DNA of 7,993 nt from Puniceicoccales bacterium (GTDB taxonomy: Bacteria; Verrucomicrobiota; Verrucomicrobiia; Opitutales; UBA953): the NCBI GenBank assembly GCA_031279675.1, contig JAITIB010000026.1, forward strand, positions 1 through 7,993, read 5' to 3'. Positions 1 to 6,404 of this stretch are shown one piece after another (position 1 is the stretch's first letter; the number at the start of each line of letters is the position of its first letter). The position numbers and the translations under genes are program-made. The notes beneath the pieces were generated by a model. That model was given only the letters and a program-made list of their open reading frames with translations. It was not told where the DNA came from and did no database searches.

Positions 1-273
1 GACGCCCGAAGCGCCGCCTTCGATGTCCCAAGCCGTTCCCGAGGTCACCCAGGAGGTGCCTGAATTGCCCCGCCATATGTAGTTGTCCGCAACAAGCACC
101 GTTGCGCTTGAGGCAAACATCGTTGTTGCCGCGAGGAAAAAAGGCCGGGCAAGCCTGGTTAAGCCTGAGTTAGCAGGGGGGGGGGGGGGGGGGGATACGC
201 AATTCAGCGCCGAGGTGGCGTTGCTTGCGGTGGCGTCGTTAAGACGGCGCGTTGTATTGGATGTGTTTTTCAT
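1..273 (-). CDS. Secreted surface protein, autotransporter-repeat-like, 5' part (partial)
   Basis: The 91 codons in the window run off the left edge without a stop. The start is the ATG at 273-271, because it has an AGGAG 11 bases upstream and because the frame stays open from there through the C19 tract to the rest of the protein. Residues 1-27 are polar (Ser/Thr/Asn-rich), 28-33 are six prolines encoded by the tract, and about 38-62 look like a signal peptide: two arginines, a hydrophobic stretch beginning PFFLAATTMF, and likely cleavage after VLVA. The mature part begins DNYIWRGNSGTSW and has spaced Trp with Gly/Ser/Thr, like the passenger repeats of verrucomicrobial autotransporter-type or PEP-CTERM proteins. 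A second in-frame ATG at 120-118 would lack the basic n-region, so it would probably not direct export. Exact family is unknown because the body of the protein lies outside. The signal peptide and tract are seen directly; the surface role is inferred. Confidence 0.7.
   Translation of the reverse strand, partial: MKNTSNTTRRLNDATASNATSALNCVSPPPPPPANSGLTRLARPFFLAATTMFASSATVLVADNYIWRGNSGTSWVTSGTAWDIEGGASGV
176..194 (-). repeat. 19-base homopolymer (G19 on +, C19 in the coding strand)
   Basis: This is an uninterrupted run of 19 G on the + strand inside the minus-strand secreted-protein gene. It encodes the end of a Ser codon, five CCC codons and the start of CCT. At 19 bases the frame is open. 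With one extra C the next codons are TGC TAA; with one fewer, a TAA follows after CTG CTA ACT CAG GCT. Both alternative frames therefore stop just after the tract. Runs of this kind are classic sites of slipped-strand mispairing; the length given could also contain a sequencing or assembly error. Confidence 0.9.
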
Positions 274-284
274 GGGTATTTTGA

Positions 285-289
285 CTCCT
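285..289 (-). promoter_or_regulatory. Ribosome binding site AGGAG of the surface-protein gene
   Basis: On the minus strand AGGAG lies 11 bases before the ATG at 273. It supports the upstream start, which places the C19 tract inside the coding sequence. It is one of only two clear Shine-Dalgarno-like sites in the window. An AT-rich stretch containing TAAAAT just upstream could be a -10 box, but no good -35 accompanies it. Confidence 0.6.
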
Positions 290-313
290 GTTTTATTTTA
301 TGGTGTTTGGTTA

Positions 314-362
314 AATCACCGATTGCCGCCCACGAGACCGTCCCGAGGTGGCGTCGGTGATT
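314..362. repeat. Inverted repeat between the exonuclease and surface-protein genes
   Basis: The arms AATCACCGA (314-322) and TCGGTGATT (354-362) are perfectly complementary over 9 bases. Inside them GCCGCC (325-330) can pair with GGTGGC (347-352) with one G-T wobble, so the element can fold as a long interrupted stem. In the minus direction, which is that of both flanking genes, the stem is followed by only three T, so it is a poor intrinsic terminator. It could be a terminator of the exonuclease operon, a leader structure or a regulator site of the surface-protein gene. The spacer 363-433 shows nothing further that I recognise. Confidence 0.5.
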
Positions 363-433
363 CGCGCCAGCATATCTTTCCCTCAAAAAGTGCAAGCAGA
401 AAATGGAGGGGGGCGCACACTTTGTGGCAGGAC

Positions 434-1111
434 TTACCACAGGAAATCCATTTCGCCCTGTATGCGCTCGGAATGGCGCGAGCCGCCAAGGCTGCCCCGC
501 ACGAGCTCCTCAAGCGTGATGCCAATGCGCTCCGGCTGGGCGCACAGGTGCCGCAAGAGAAGCGCGCCCGCAAGCGCGTCATACAGCGCGCAGTGGTAAC
601 GGCAACGCGCGGGCGGGCAGTGCAACCGGGCGAGCCCGGCAAGTTTTTTTTCCAGGCGAAACCATTCCACCAACACCCCGAGCTTGTGCGCGGACAGGCG
701 CGGGCACCACTGCGCGGACAGGCGGCAGGTGTCTATCCACGGGCCCCAGTCGTTGACGGCGGCGCCGTTGGCGCGCGCGTGGTCGGGCATCGCGCCGGGA
801 TACGGCCAGGCGGTCTTGAGCAAACCGTGCTCCGTCGGCGCGTGGTGCGCGGCAAAGAGCCCGGAGCGGCGCCATCCCGAGAAAAAATCCCAGTCCTCGG
901 CCAATGGAGCCGCCCCGGCAAGATCGGCATCGCTCAGGCCGTGGCACTGCGTGTCAATGCGCGGCACCGGAGCAATGGGCCGGCAGAGGCGCGTGGCGGT
1001 CGCCGTGATCTCGCCACCATGCAGCGTGGCGACGCCGTATTCGACAACGCCCGTGCGCGTGCTGCCCTCAAAATCGAGGACGTGAATGGGGACTTCATTC
1101 CAAAGTGGCAT
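434..1111 (-). CDS. DEDDh-type 3'-5' exonuclease (DnaQ/RNase T-like)
   Basis: This 225-residue protein has the layout of the DnaQ-like RNase H-fold exonucleases, which use two metal ions to remove nucleotides from 3' ends of DNA or RNA. Exo I is VLDFEGS (D13, E15). Exo II is probably HHAPTEHGLL, with E94 where Asp is usual. WIDTCRLS (residues 125-132) matches the conserved stretch between motifs. Exo III is HCALYD, with H173 and D178 in the HxxxxD spacing of the DEDDh class. The domain fills the protein; no polymerase, helicase or nucleotidase part is attached, so it could act in repair, RNA processing or proofreading. The start is uncertain: an ATG at 1126 adds five residues, and neither start has a clear ribosome site. 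It lies 37 bases after the exported protein's stop and is probably the last gene of that operon. The family call is firm; the substrate is not known. Confidence 0.82.
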   Translation of the reverse strand: MPLWNEVPIHVLDFEGSTRTGVVEYGVATLHGGEITATATRLCRPIAPVPRIDTQCHGLSDADLAGAAPLAEDWDFFSGWRRSGLFAAHHAPTEHGLLKTAWPYPGAMPDHARANGAAVNDWGPWIDTCRLSAQWCPRLSAHKLGVLVEWFRLEKKLAGLARLHCPPARCRYHCALYDALAGALLLRHLCAQPERIGITLEELVRGSLGGSRHSERIQGEMDFLW

Positions 1112-1148
1112 GGTGCGCGGAAACATACGGGATGCGCCCGGCGGCGTG

Positions 1149-2360
1149 TCAATGCCGCGTGCCAATCGCACCATCCACCTCGGACTCAAGCGCGGTGGCC
1201 GCGACAATCTCCGCCCGCGCAAATTCCCAGAGACGGGCGAGCTCGGCATCCTCCATGCGCTTGCTGGCAAAGCCTTCGAAAAAAACACCGCAGGACTGCC
1301 ACGCGTTGTGCCAGACAGGGTTCGCGTGCAGGATGTCCAGCTTGAGCCGCCAGTGGCGGCGCCGGATCTCCTCGCGGACAACATCGAGGTGGCGCAACGC
1401 CACGAGCTCCCCGGGCGCGAACCGCCTGTCCTCGCCCTCGGGCGCGAAAATGAACGCGGTGGCGTCGGCAAGATACTCGCGCGACTCCTTCATGGAAAAG
1501 GTGACAACGCCCCGCTCATTCACCAGCCGGGCGTAGCCGACAGGCCACCAAAGGGCGCGCCGGTCGGCATCCTTCCAGACATCCGGAAAATGCCGGGCCA
1601 AAATCGCCTCCAGCCCCTCCCCGCCCACGAGCCCGGCAAGCAACGCGGCGGGCGGGATCCGCCGCGCGGAAAACTCGCCCTTCAAATGCCGCCAGAACCA
1701 AAATGCCTGTTGGAGCCGTCCCCCCGGAACCGCCCCAAAACCACGCGGCCCGCCCCGGGGAGACTCGTCGGCAAACTCCACGAACGGCACGGGCGCCATG
1801 ACGCGCGCAAGGCCCGCCCAATGCTCGACAAGCGCGGGCTTCGATCGCTGCGCCACTTCGCGCGAACATGCCGCGACGAGCCACCAAGGGGCGGCGGCAA
1901 CGGGGGCCTTGACGCCCTGCGCCTGAAAAACCCGGGTCAAAAACGCGTGCGAGAGCGCCACCGTGAGCGCATCCCAATCCGTGTCCCGCCCCCAGCGCAC
2001 ATAAAGGGTCACCCCGCCCGCACTGTCGTCAATCCGGTAAGGCGCCTCCTGCCTCCCGTCCGCCACAACGGGCAAAAGCTCCACACGGACACGGCGGCCA
2101 CCCGGCGGAGGCGCCCAGCGAAACTCACTGAAAAACCAACGCTCCAGCAACGAGCAAAGCCCGGCAACGTAGGACGCCGACATCGTGTCGTAGGAAAACA
2201 CATCAAACCATGCCGTCTCCGTGAGCGTGACACGCGGCGCATCCCCACCCTCCGGAGCAAGGTCCGTCCCGCCAACGGCACCCGTATGCGCAACGACAAC
2301 GGCCAAAATCGCGCCCCAACGGCAACGGCGGCAGACTCGGTTGTTGTTTCGCAGGGACAT
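1149..2360 (-). CDS. Exported protein resembling an inactive MA-type metallopeptidase
   Basis: A 403-residue protein of no named family that I can assign. Residues 1-31 look like a signal peptide: an Arg-rich start, hydrophobic GAILAVVVAHTGAVGG, then the mature chain. Residues 50-100 (WFDVFSYDT..., then LERWFFSEF, then VRVELLPV) resemble the first strands and helix of MA-like gluzincin peptidases. At 135-143 comes LSHAFLTRV, where those enzymes have HExxH, and at 158-170 PWWLVAACSREVA, where they have P-x-W-L-x-E-G. The metal-binding and catalytic residues are thus absent apart from H138. The order of elements is seen; descent from a peptidase is inference. The rest, including a Trp/Arg-rich C-terminus, is unassigned. 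I chose the ATG at 2360 because it follows the upstream stop by 13 bases and gives a signal peptide; the open frame extends to 2423 but would then overlap the upstream gene. It is co-directional with both neighbours, very likely one operon. Confidence 0.7.
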   Translation of the reverse strand: MSLRNNNRVCRRCRWGAILAVVVAHTGAVGGTDLAPEGGDAPRVTLTETAWFDVFSYDTMSASYVAGLCSLLERWFFSEFRWAPPPGGRRVRVELLPVVADGRQEAPYRIDDSAGGVTLYVRWGRDTDWDALTVALSHAFLTRVFQAQGVKAPVAAAPWWLVAACSREVAQRSKPALVEHWAGLARVMAPVPFVEFADESPRGGPRGFGAVPGGRLQQAFWFWRHLKGEFSARRIPPAALLAGLVGGEGLEAILARHFPDVWKDADRRALWWPVGYARLVNERGVVTFSMKESREYLADATAFIFAPEGEDRRFAPGELVALRHLDVVREEIRRRHWRLKLDILHANPVWHNAWQSCGVFFEGFASKRMEDAELARLWEFARAEIVAATALESEVDGAIGTRH

Positions 2361-2373
2361 GGGAAAAAGCACG

Positions 2374-3708
2374 TTAATCCCCCGGGAAAACCGGTTCGAT
2401 TTCCACGGTCCGCCCGGCGGCAATCGTCACGGGATCGCCGACAAATTTGTGAATGTCGTTTTTCCAAAGCGTGACGCGCACAGGGCGCGACGCGTCGGAC
2501 GCCACCCAACGCCAGCACCCCGCCTCCACACGCTCCATCGGGACACCAATGTCCTCGCTCAACCCGGGCCCGCTGCCACGAACATACGGACGGTTGCCAA
2601 ACCCAACCAGAACATTGGCGACCAAGGTCGTCGCCGGCACACTGCCGGAAGACGCCACCGCTGCTTGGGACACCCCGCCCGACGGCGCCGGTGACACCCC
2701 GAAATCGAGCGGCAAACCATCCTCCTGCCCGAACGCATCCCCGGCATTTTCCGGAGAGGCATCCCCACCCCCAACATTTTCACCCCCGCCAACAACAACC
2801 GCATCGGCGTCCGCAACAGCCTCTTCCACGTCCCAATTCTCCCCTGCCGCCAATGCCTCCGGCGTCACCTCCGAAATACCCTCCGCATCCAAGCCCAAAG
2901 TCCCCTGCCGCTCATCATCGGCGACAGGCGCCGTTTTTGGAAAAAGTGAATGCTCCGCCACCTCCCCCGACTCCGCCGCCTCCTCCAACCCCTCGCGATT
3001 GGCCATGTCCGATGCCGACGTCCAAACCTCATCCTCCTCCGCAACACCCCCTCCCGTCTGCGGCGCACGCGACGCCACCGGAGCCGCATTGCCAATCAAC
3101 CGCGCCACCGCCCCCCCCCGCAGCGCCCCACCCGGCGCCATCGCCTTCGCCATCAACGACGACGGCAACGGCCCATCCGTCTCATCCCCCCCCGCGGCCC
3201 CGGCAGCCAGACGCTCCACCGCCGCCGCATGGGCCTCCACCACCCGTTGGAACCCGCGCACCGAATCCGCCACCAAATCCAACTGCGCCTGCACATCCTC
3301 CAACGCCGTCCGCAACCGCGCCTCCACCTCCGACAACGCCACCGCACTTGTGCCCCCCCCGCCCTGCACCGCAGCCTCCAGCGCCGAAAACCGCCTCGAA
3401 CACGACTCCGCAAACACCCGGATGTCATCCTGCAACACCCGCTGGTTGTCCGCAATGTCGTTGCGCAAAACATTCACCGCCGGCATCCTGTCCCCGCGCT
3501 CCCGCAAAAGATCCAGCAGCAGCGGCACAAACAAAAACAAACCCCCGGCCACCACGGCCCCAATCACAAAAAGCGTCGATACCGGCGTCCGCGGCGAAAA
3601 GAAGTGCACCGCCAGCGCAGCCCCCACAACAAGAACGTCCGCAAAAAGCAGATACATAAAAACACGGTCGTGACACGGGTGCGAAAAATGCGGATCGGAA
3701 GATTTCAT
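2374..3708 (-). CDS. Membrane-anchored coiled-coil protein with acidic linker and C-terminal domain
   Basis: A 444-residue protein of unknown function. Two hydrophobic segments, about 18-37 and 44-68, should anchor it in the inner membrane as a hairpin. Residues 75-170 are helical with heptad-like spacing and carry the chain away from the membrane. Residues 170-360 are a low-complexity, Glu/Asp/Gly/Ala-rich linker, probably disordered. The last 85 or so residues are compact: NVLVGFGNRPYVRGSGPGLS, then GVPMERVEAGCWRW, then RVTLWKND. I have the impression of similar C-termini in other Verrucomicrobiota but cannot name a domain. The ATG at 3708 is used here; an ATG at 3657 (residue 18), right before the first membrane segment, is equally credible, and neither has a clear ribosome site. 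The coding strand has three runs of 8-9 G. It is first of a three-gene operon, 13 bases from the next gene, and divergent from the TPR gene. Confidence 0.72.
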   Translation of the reverse strand: MKSSDPHFSHPCHDRVFMYLLFADVLVVGAALAVHFFSPRTPVSTLFVIGAVVAGGLFLFVPLLLDLLRERGDRMPAVNVLRNDIADNQRVLQDDIRVFAESCSRRFSALEAAVQGGGGTSAVALSEVEARLRTALEDVQAQLDLVADSVRGFQRVVEAHAAAVERLAAGAAGGDETDGPLPSSLMAKAMAPGGALRGGAVARLIGNAAPVASRAPQTGGGVAEEDEVWTSASDMANREGLEEAAESGEVAEHSLFPKTAPVADDERQGTLGLDAEGISEVTPEALAAGENWDVEEAVADADAVVVGGGENVGGGDASPENAGDAFGQEDGLPLDFGVSPAPSGGVSQAAVASSGSVPATTLVANVLVGFGNRPYVRGSGPGLSEDIGVPMERVEAGCWRWVASDASRPVRVTLWKNDIHKFVGDPVTIAAGRTVEIEPVFPGD

Positions 3709-3760
3709 ATGCTGCGACTACCCCATCTATTGGACGGAAAAACCCCACTCGGAAAACCTT

Positions 3761-3789
3761 TTTTTGCCCGCCCCGCCCCGGCGCAAAAA
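3761..3789. repeat. Small inverted repeat in the divergent promoter region
   Basis: TTTTTGC (3761-3767) and GCAAAAA (3783-3789) are perfect complements around a 15-base C-rich centre. The element lies between the divergent starts at 3708 and 3866 and just left of a candidate promoter for the TPR gene, so it could be an operator or a weak structure. The rest of 3709-3865 is a C/A-rich spacer with no other pattern I can defend. Confidence 0.3.
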
Positions 3790-3792
3790 CCA

Positions 3793-3822
3793 TTGACCTC
3801 TCCCCCCTCCCCAGCCGATTCT
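3793..3822 (+). promoter_or_regulatory. Candidate promoter of the TPR-holA operon
   Basis: TTGACC (3793-3798) matches five of six bases of the -35 consensus. Eighteen bases later comes GATTCT (3817-3822), a weak -10 with three matches. Transcription would begin near 3829, about 37 bases before the ATG at 3866. The -35 is good; the -10 is what limits confidence. Confidence 0.35.
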
Positions 3823-3865
3823 GCCGCATACATTTCACCAACACCGACAAAACACCCGCTTCCCC

Positions 3866-5266
3866 ATGGCAAAAACCCTTTTGAAAGACATCGACCCGCG
3901 CCGTCAAAAACAAGCGCAAGCCGCCGAACAAGCCCTCCGCACCAACCCGCAATACGCAGTCGAAATCGCACAGGGCCTCCTCGCCAGCCACCCCGACTGC
4001 GTCGAGCTCCGCCGACTCCTCCGCAAGGCCCAGAAATTCGTCCATGCCACCCCCGGCAAAGGCCTCGCCAAGCTCTTCTCCGGAGTCGGACTCGGCGGAC
4101 TTCTCGGCAACTCAAAACTCGTCGAGAACAAGCCGGAGCAAGCCATCGAAAAAGCCGAGAAAGCCCTCGCCCAAAAACCCACCGACGCCACCGCCAACAA
4201 ACTCCTCGCCACCGCCGCCGAAAAACTGGGCTGGTATGACACCGCCGCCTTCGCTTACGAGGAACTCATCCTCGTCGATCCCAAAAACCTCGCCCACCCG
4301 ATCGCCGCCGCCAACGCCCACATCAAGGACAACAACCACGACGAAGCACTCCGCATCGCTGACGAGGCACTCAAACGCTTTCCCGGCAACGGCGAGCTTC
4401 AAGAAATCGCCCGCCGCGCCTCCGTCGCCAAAACAGTCCAGCGCGGCCAATGGGAGGGCGACGGCGATTACAGAAACAAACTCAAAAAACAGGGCGAAGC
4501 GGTCGACCTTGAAAAAGGCAACCGCATCGTCCAAAGCGCCGAGGACGCCGCCCGCATCGCCGCCGAATACGAGGAAAAAATCGCCGCGGACCCCGAAAAC
4601 GTGGATTATTACCGCGAAGCCATCCGCCAATACGAAATCCTCGGCAACCTCGACCAAGCCATCCTCACCCTCCAGCGCGCCCGCCAGACCACCATCGGGC
4701 GCGCCGACGCCGCCCTCGAAAAACAGGAGCACGAGCTCTCCATCCGCCTCTACGCCCAACGCGTCGACACCCTCGAAAAACAACTCGCCGCGGACCCCGG
4801 AAACACCGCCCTCCGCGCGGAATACGAACAAGAGCGCGCCAACGAACTCGCCTACAAACTCCACATCACGCAAAGCCTCGTCGAACGCTACCCCAACGAC
4901 TACGGCTACCGCTACAACCTCGGCATCATCCTCCTCCAGACAGGCAACAACGACGACGCCATCCAGCAACTCCAAATCGCCCAGCGCAACCCCAAGAACC
5001 GCCACAGCGCCATGCTCAACCTCGCGCGCGCATTCATCAACGGCAACAAATTCGACCTCGCCGCCGACCAGCTCCAGACCGCCAAGAGCGAAATCCTCAC
5101 CATGAACGACACCAAGAAGGAAATCATTTACGAACTCGGCGGCGCACTCGAAAAACTCGGACGCGACAAGGACGCCCAGGACGAATACAAAAGCATCTAC
5201 ATGATCGACGCCGGCTACAAGGATGTCGCCCGGAAAATGAACGCCTACTACCCCCAAAAACCATAG
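3866..5266 (+). CDS. Tetratricopeptide-repeat (TPR) scaffold protein
   Basis: A 466-residue protein built from helical TPR-type pairs: about 88-140, 140-174, 232-272 and 345-400, with a weaker pair at 420-450. The signature spacing is visible in AEKLGWYDTAAFAYEELI and YNLGIILLQTGNNDDAIQQL. Between the first helices and the main repeats (residues 64-84) sits a Gly/Leu-rich stretch containing LFSGVGLGGLL that breaks the pattern. There is no signal peptide or clear membrane segment, so it should be cytoplasmic. TPR arrays bind partner proteins; no catalytic domain is present and the partner is unknown. The protein ends YKDVARKMNAYY, which I associate with a verrucomicrobial TPR family. The ATG at 3866 is the first in frame and has no Shine-Dalgarno site. 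The stop is 7 bases before holA, so the two are almost certainly co-transcribed, though this need not mean a role in replication. Confidence 0.88.
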   Translation: MAKTLLKDIDPRRQKQAQAAEQALRTNPQYAVEIAQGLLASHPDCVELRRLLRKAQKFVHATPGKGLAKLFSGVGLGGLLGNSKLVENKPEQAIEKAEKALAQKPTDATANKLLATAAEKLGWYDTAAFAYEELILVDPKNLAHPIAAANAHIKDNNHDEALRIADEALKRFPGNGELQEIARRASVAKTVQRGQWEGDGDYRNKLKKQGEAVDLEKGNRIVQSAEDAARIAAEYEEKIAADPENVDYYREAIRQYEILGNLDQAILTLQRARQTTIGRADAALEKQEHELSIRLYAQRVDTLEKQLAADPGNTALRAEYEQERANELAYKLHITQSLVERYPNDYGYRYNLGIILLQTGNNDDAIQQLQIAQRNPKNRHSAMLNLARAFINGNKFDLAADQLQTAKSEILTMNDTKKEIIYELGGALEKLGRDKDAQDEYKSIYMIDAGYKDVARKMNAYYPQKP

Positions 5267-5269
5267 GGA
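5265..5269 (+). promoter_or_regulatory. Ribosome binding site AGGGA of holA
   Basis: AGGGA overlaps the TAG stop of the TPR gene and lies 4 bases before the ATG at 5274. The overlap of stop and ribosome site suggests translational coupling and fixes the holA start. Confidence 0.5.
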
Positions 5270-5273
5270 AAAC

Positions 5274-6401
5274 ATGCCCCCAGCGCCCGCAGACGCCACC
5301 GCACGCTACCACCTCATCTGCGGTGACGACGAATACCTCGTCGAACACGCCGCCCGCCTCCGCTACGCGCACAACACCCGCGACGCCACCGACGAGTATT
5401 CCCGGGAAATCATCAACGCCACCGCGGCCAAGGCCGAGGACATCGAACGCACCCTCGCCACCCTCGCCACCGCCCTGAGAACCCAGTCCCTCTTCGGCGA
5501 CAAACGCCACGTCTGGCTCCGCGGCATGAACTGGCTCGCCGACTCCGCGCCAGCCAAAACCGAGGCCGCGAAAAAAGCCCTCGAAAAACTCCAGCAACTC
5601 CTCGCACACCACGACCCCGCCCACGCCACCCTCGTCATCAGCGCCCATCCCATCGACCGCCGCCGCCGCGAAACCAAATGGCTCGAAGCCAACGGCGAAA
5701 CCACACTCATCAACGCAGCCAGGGACCCCCGCACCCTCGACGCGCTCATCGCCGGCGAAACCCGCGCCACCAAGACACAACTCGGCGAAACCGCCCGCCA
5801 GACCCTCATTGCAAAAGTCAGCGGCAACACCCGGCTCATCCTTGAGGAACTCCGCAAACTCGCCTGCTACCTCGGCCCGGACGGCGGCGAAATCACCCAG
5901 GAACACATCCTGCGCCTCGTCCCCAATTTCGGCGAAGGCGATTTCTTCGAACCCGTCGAAGCCTTCTACAACGCCGACCTCACCTGGGCGCTCGACGCCC
6001 TCAACCGCTATTTTTACCACGCGCCCGAATCCGGACGCCCCCTCCTCGCATCCCTTCAAAACCGCAACCGCCTCCTCATCCAACTCCGCACCCTGATCGA
6101 CTCCGGCGAACTCCACCTGGGCCGCAACGGCATCAGCAAAAGCGACCTCGAACGCGCCGCCGCCACCCACGGCGCGCACTTCGGCAACGACACCGAAAAG
6201 AACCCCCTCAACGCCTTCACCCAAAACCACTGGTATCTCGGCAACAAAATCGCCCCCGCCGCCAGGCACTTCACGCTGCGCAGTCTGATTGACCTGCAAC
6301 TGGATCTCATCGACGCATTCGCGGCCATCCTTCACCGCCCCGATGAACAGGAGGCCATTTTCCGCGAACTCTTCATCCACACCCTCGGCAAGGGAAAATA
6401 A
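5274..6401 (+). CDS. holA: DNA polymerase III subunit delta
   Basis: The delta subunit is the wrench of the clamp loader: it opens the beta sliding clamp so that it can be placed on primed DNA. The 375-residue product has the usual HolA plan, slightly longer than the common length of about 340. The N-terminal domain opens with YHLICGDDEYLVEHAARLR, continues with SLFGDKRHVWLRGMNWL (72-88) and has a region at 115-145 that in delta follows the clamp-binding part. The AAA+-like second domain gives GNTRLILEELRKLACYL (184-200) and GEITQEHILRLVP (205-217), the best HolA signature. The C-terminal helices, with RPLLASLQNRNRLLIQLRTL (255-274), form the collar that joins the clamp-loader ring. Delta lacks the nucleotide-binding residues of other AAA+ clamp-loader subunits and none are seen here. 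It is second in an operon after the TPR gene. The gene ends 3 bases from the stop of the convergent aminotransferase. Confidence 0.93.
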   Translation: MPPAPADATARYHLICGDDEYLVEHAARLRYAHNTRDATDEYSREIINATAAKAEDIERTLATLATALRTQSLFGDKRHVWLRGMNWLADSAPAKTEAAKKALEKLQQLLAHHDPAHATLVISAHPIDRRRRETKWLEANGETTLINAARDPRTLDALIAGETRATKTQLGETARQTLIAKVSGNTRLILEELRKLACYLGPDGGEITQEHILRLVPNFGEGDFFEPVEAFYNADLTWALDALNRYFYHAPESGRPLLASLQNRNRLLIQLRTLIDSGELHLGRNGISKSDLERAAATHGAHFGNDTEKNPLNAFTQNHWYLGNKIAPAARHFTLRSLIDLQLDLIDAFAAILHRPDEQEAIFRELFIHTLGKGK

Positions 6402-6404
6402 AAC

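Noticed and set aside
83..1345. A 420-residue + strand open frame that reads the G19 tract as polyglycine.
   Set aside because: It lies opposite the surface-protein start and the exonuclease gene, whose motifs are clear; its translation is Arg/Ala-rich low complexity typical of an antisense frame in GC-rich DNA.
434..1471. A longer, 345-residue version of the exonuclease.
   Set aside because: The extra N-terminal part overlaps the exported protein gene, is Arg/Ser/Pro-rich shadow sequence, and lies before the normal beginning of the exonuclease domain.
1086..2474. A long + strand frame of 462 codons.
   Set aside because: It is antisense to the exported protein gene, is very rich in Arg and Pro, has no recognisable motif, and crosses two minus-strand gene boundaries.
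4112..5299. A 395-codon minus-strand frame opposite the TPR gene.
   Set aside because: Composition is Val/Gly/Phe/Glu-rich, the usual shadow of a C-ended-codon gene, and the TPR repeats on the + strand are convincing. The same holds for the 418-codon frame opposite holA (5124-6380).
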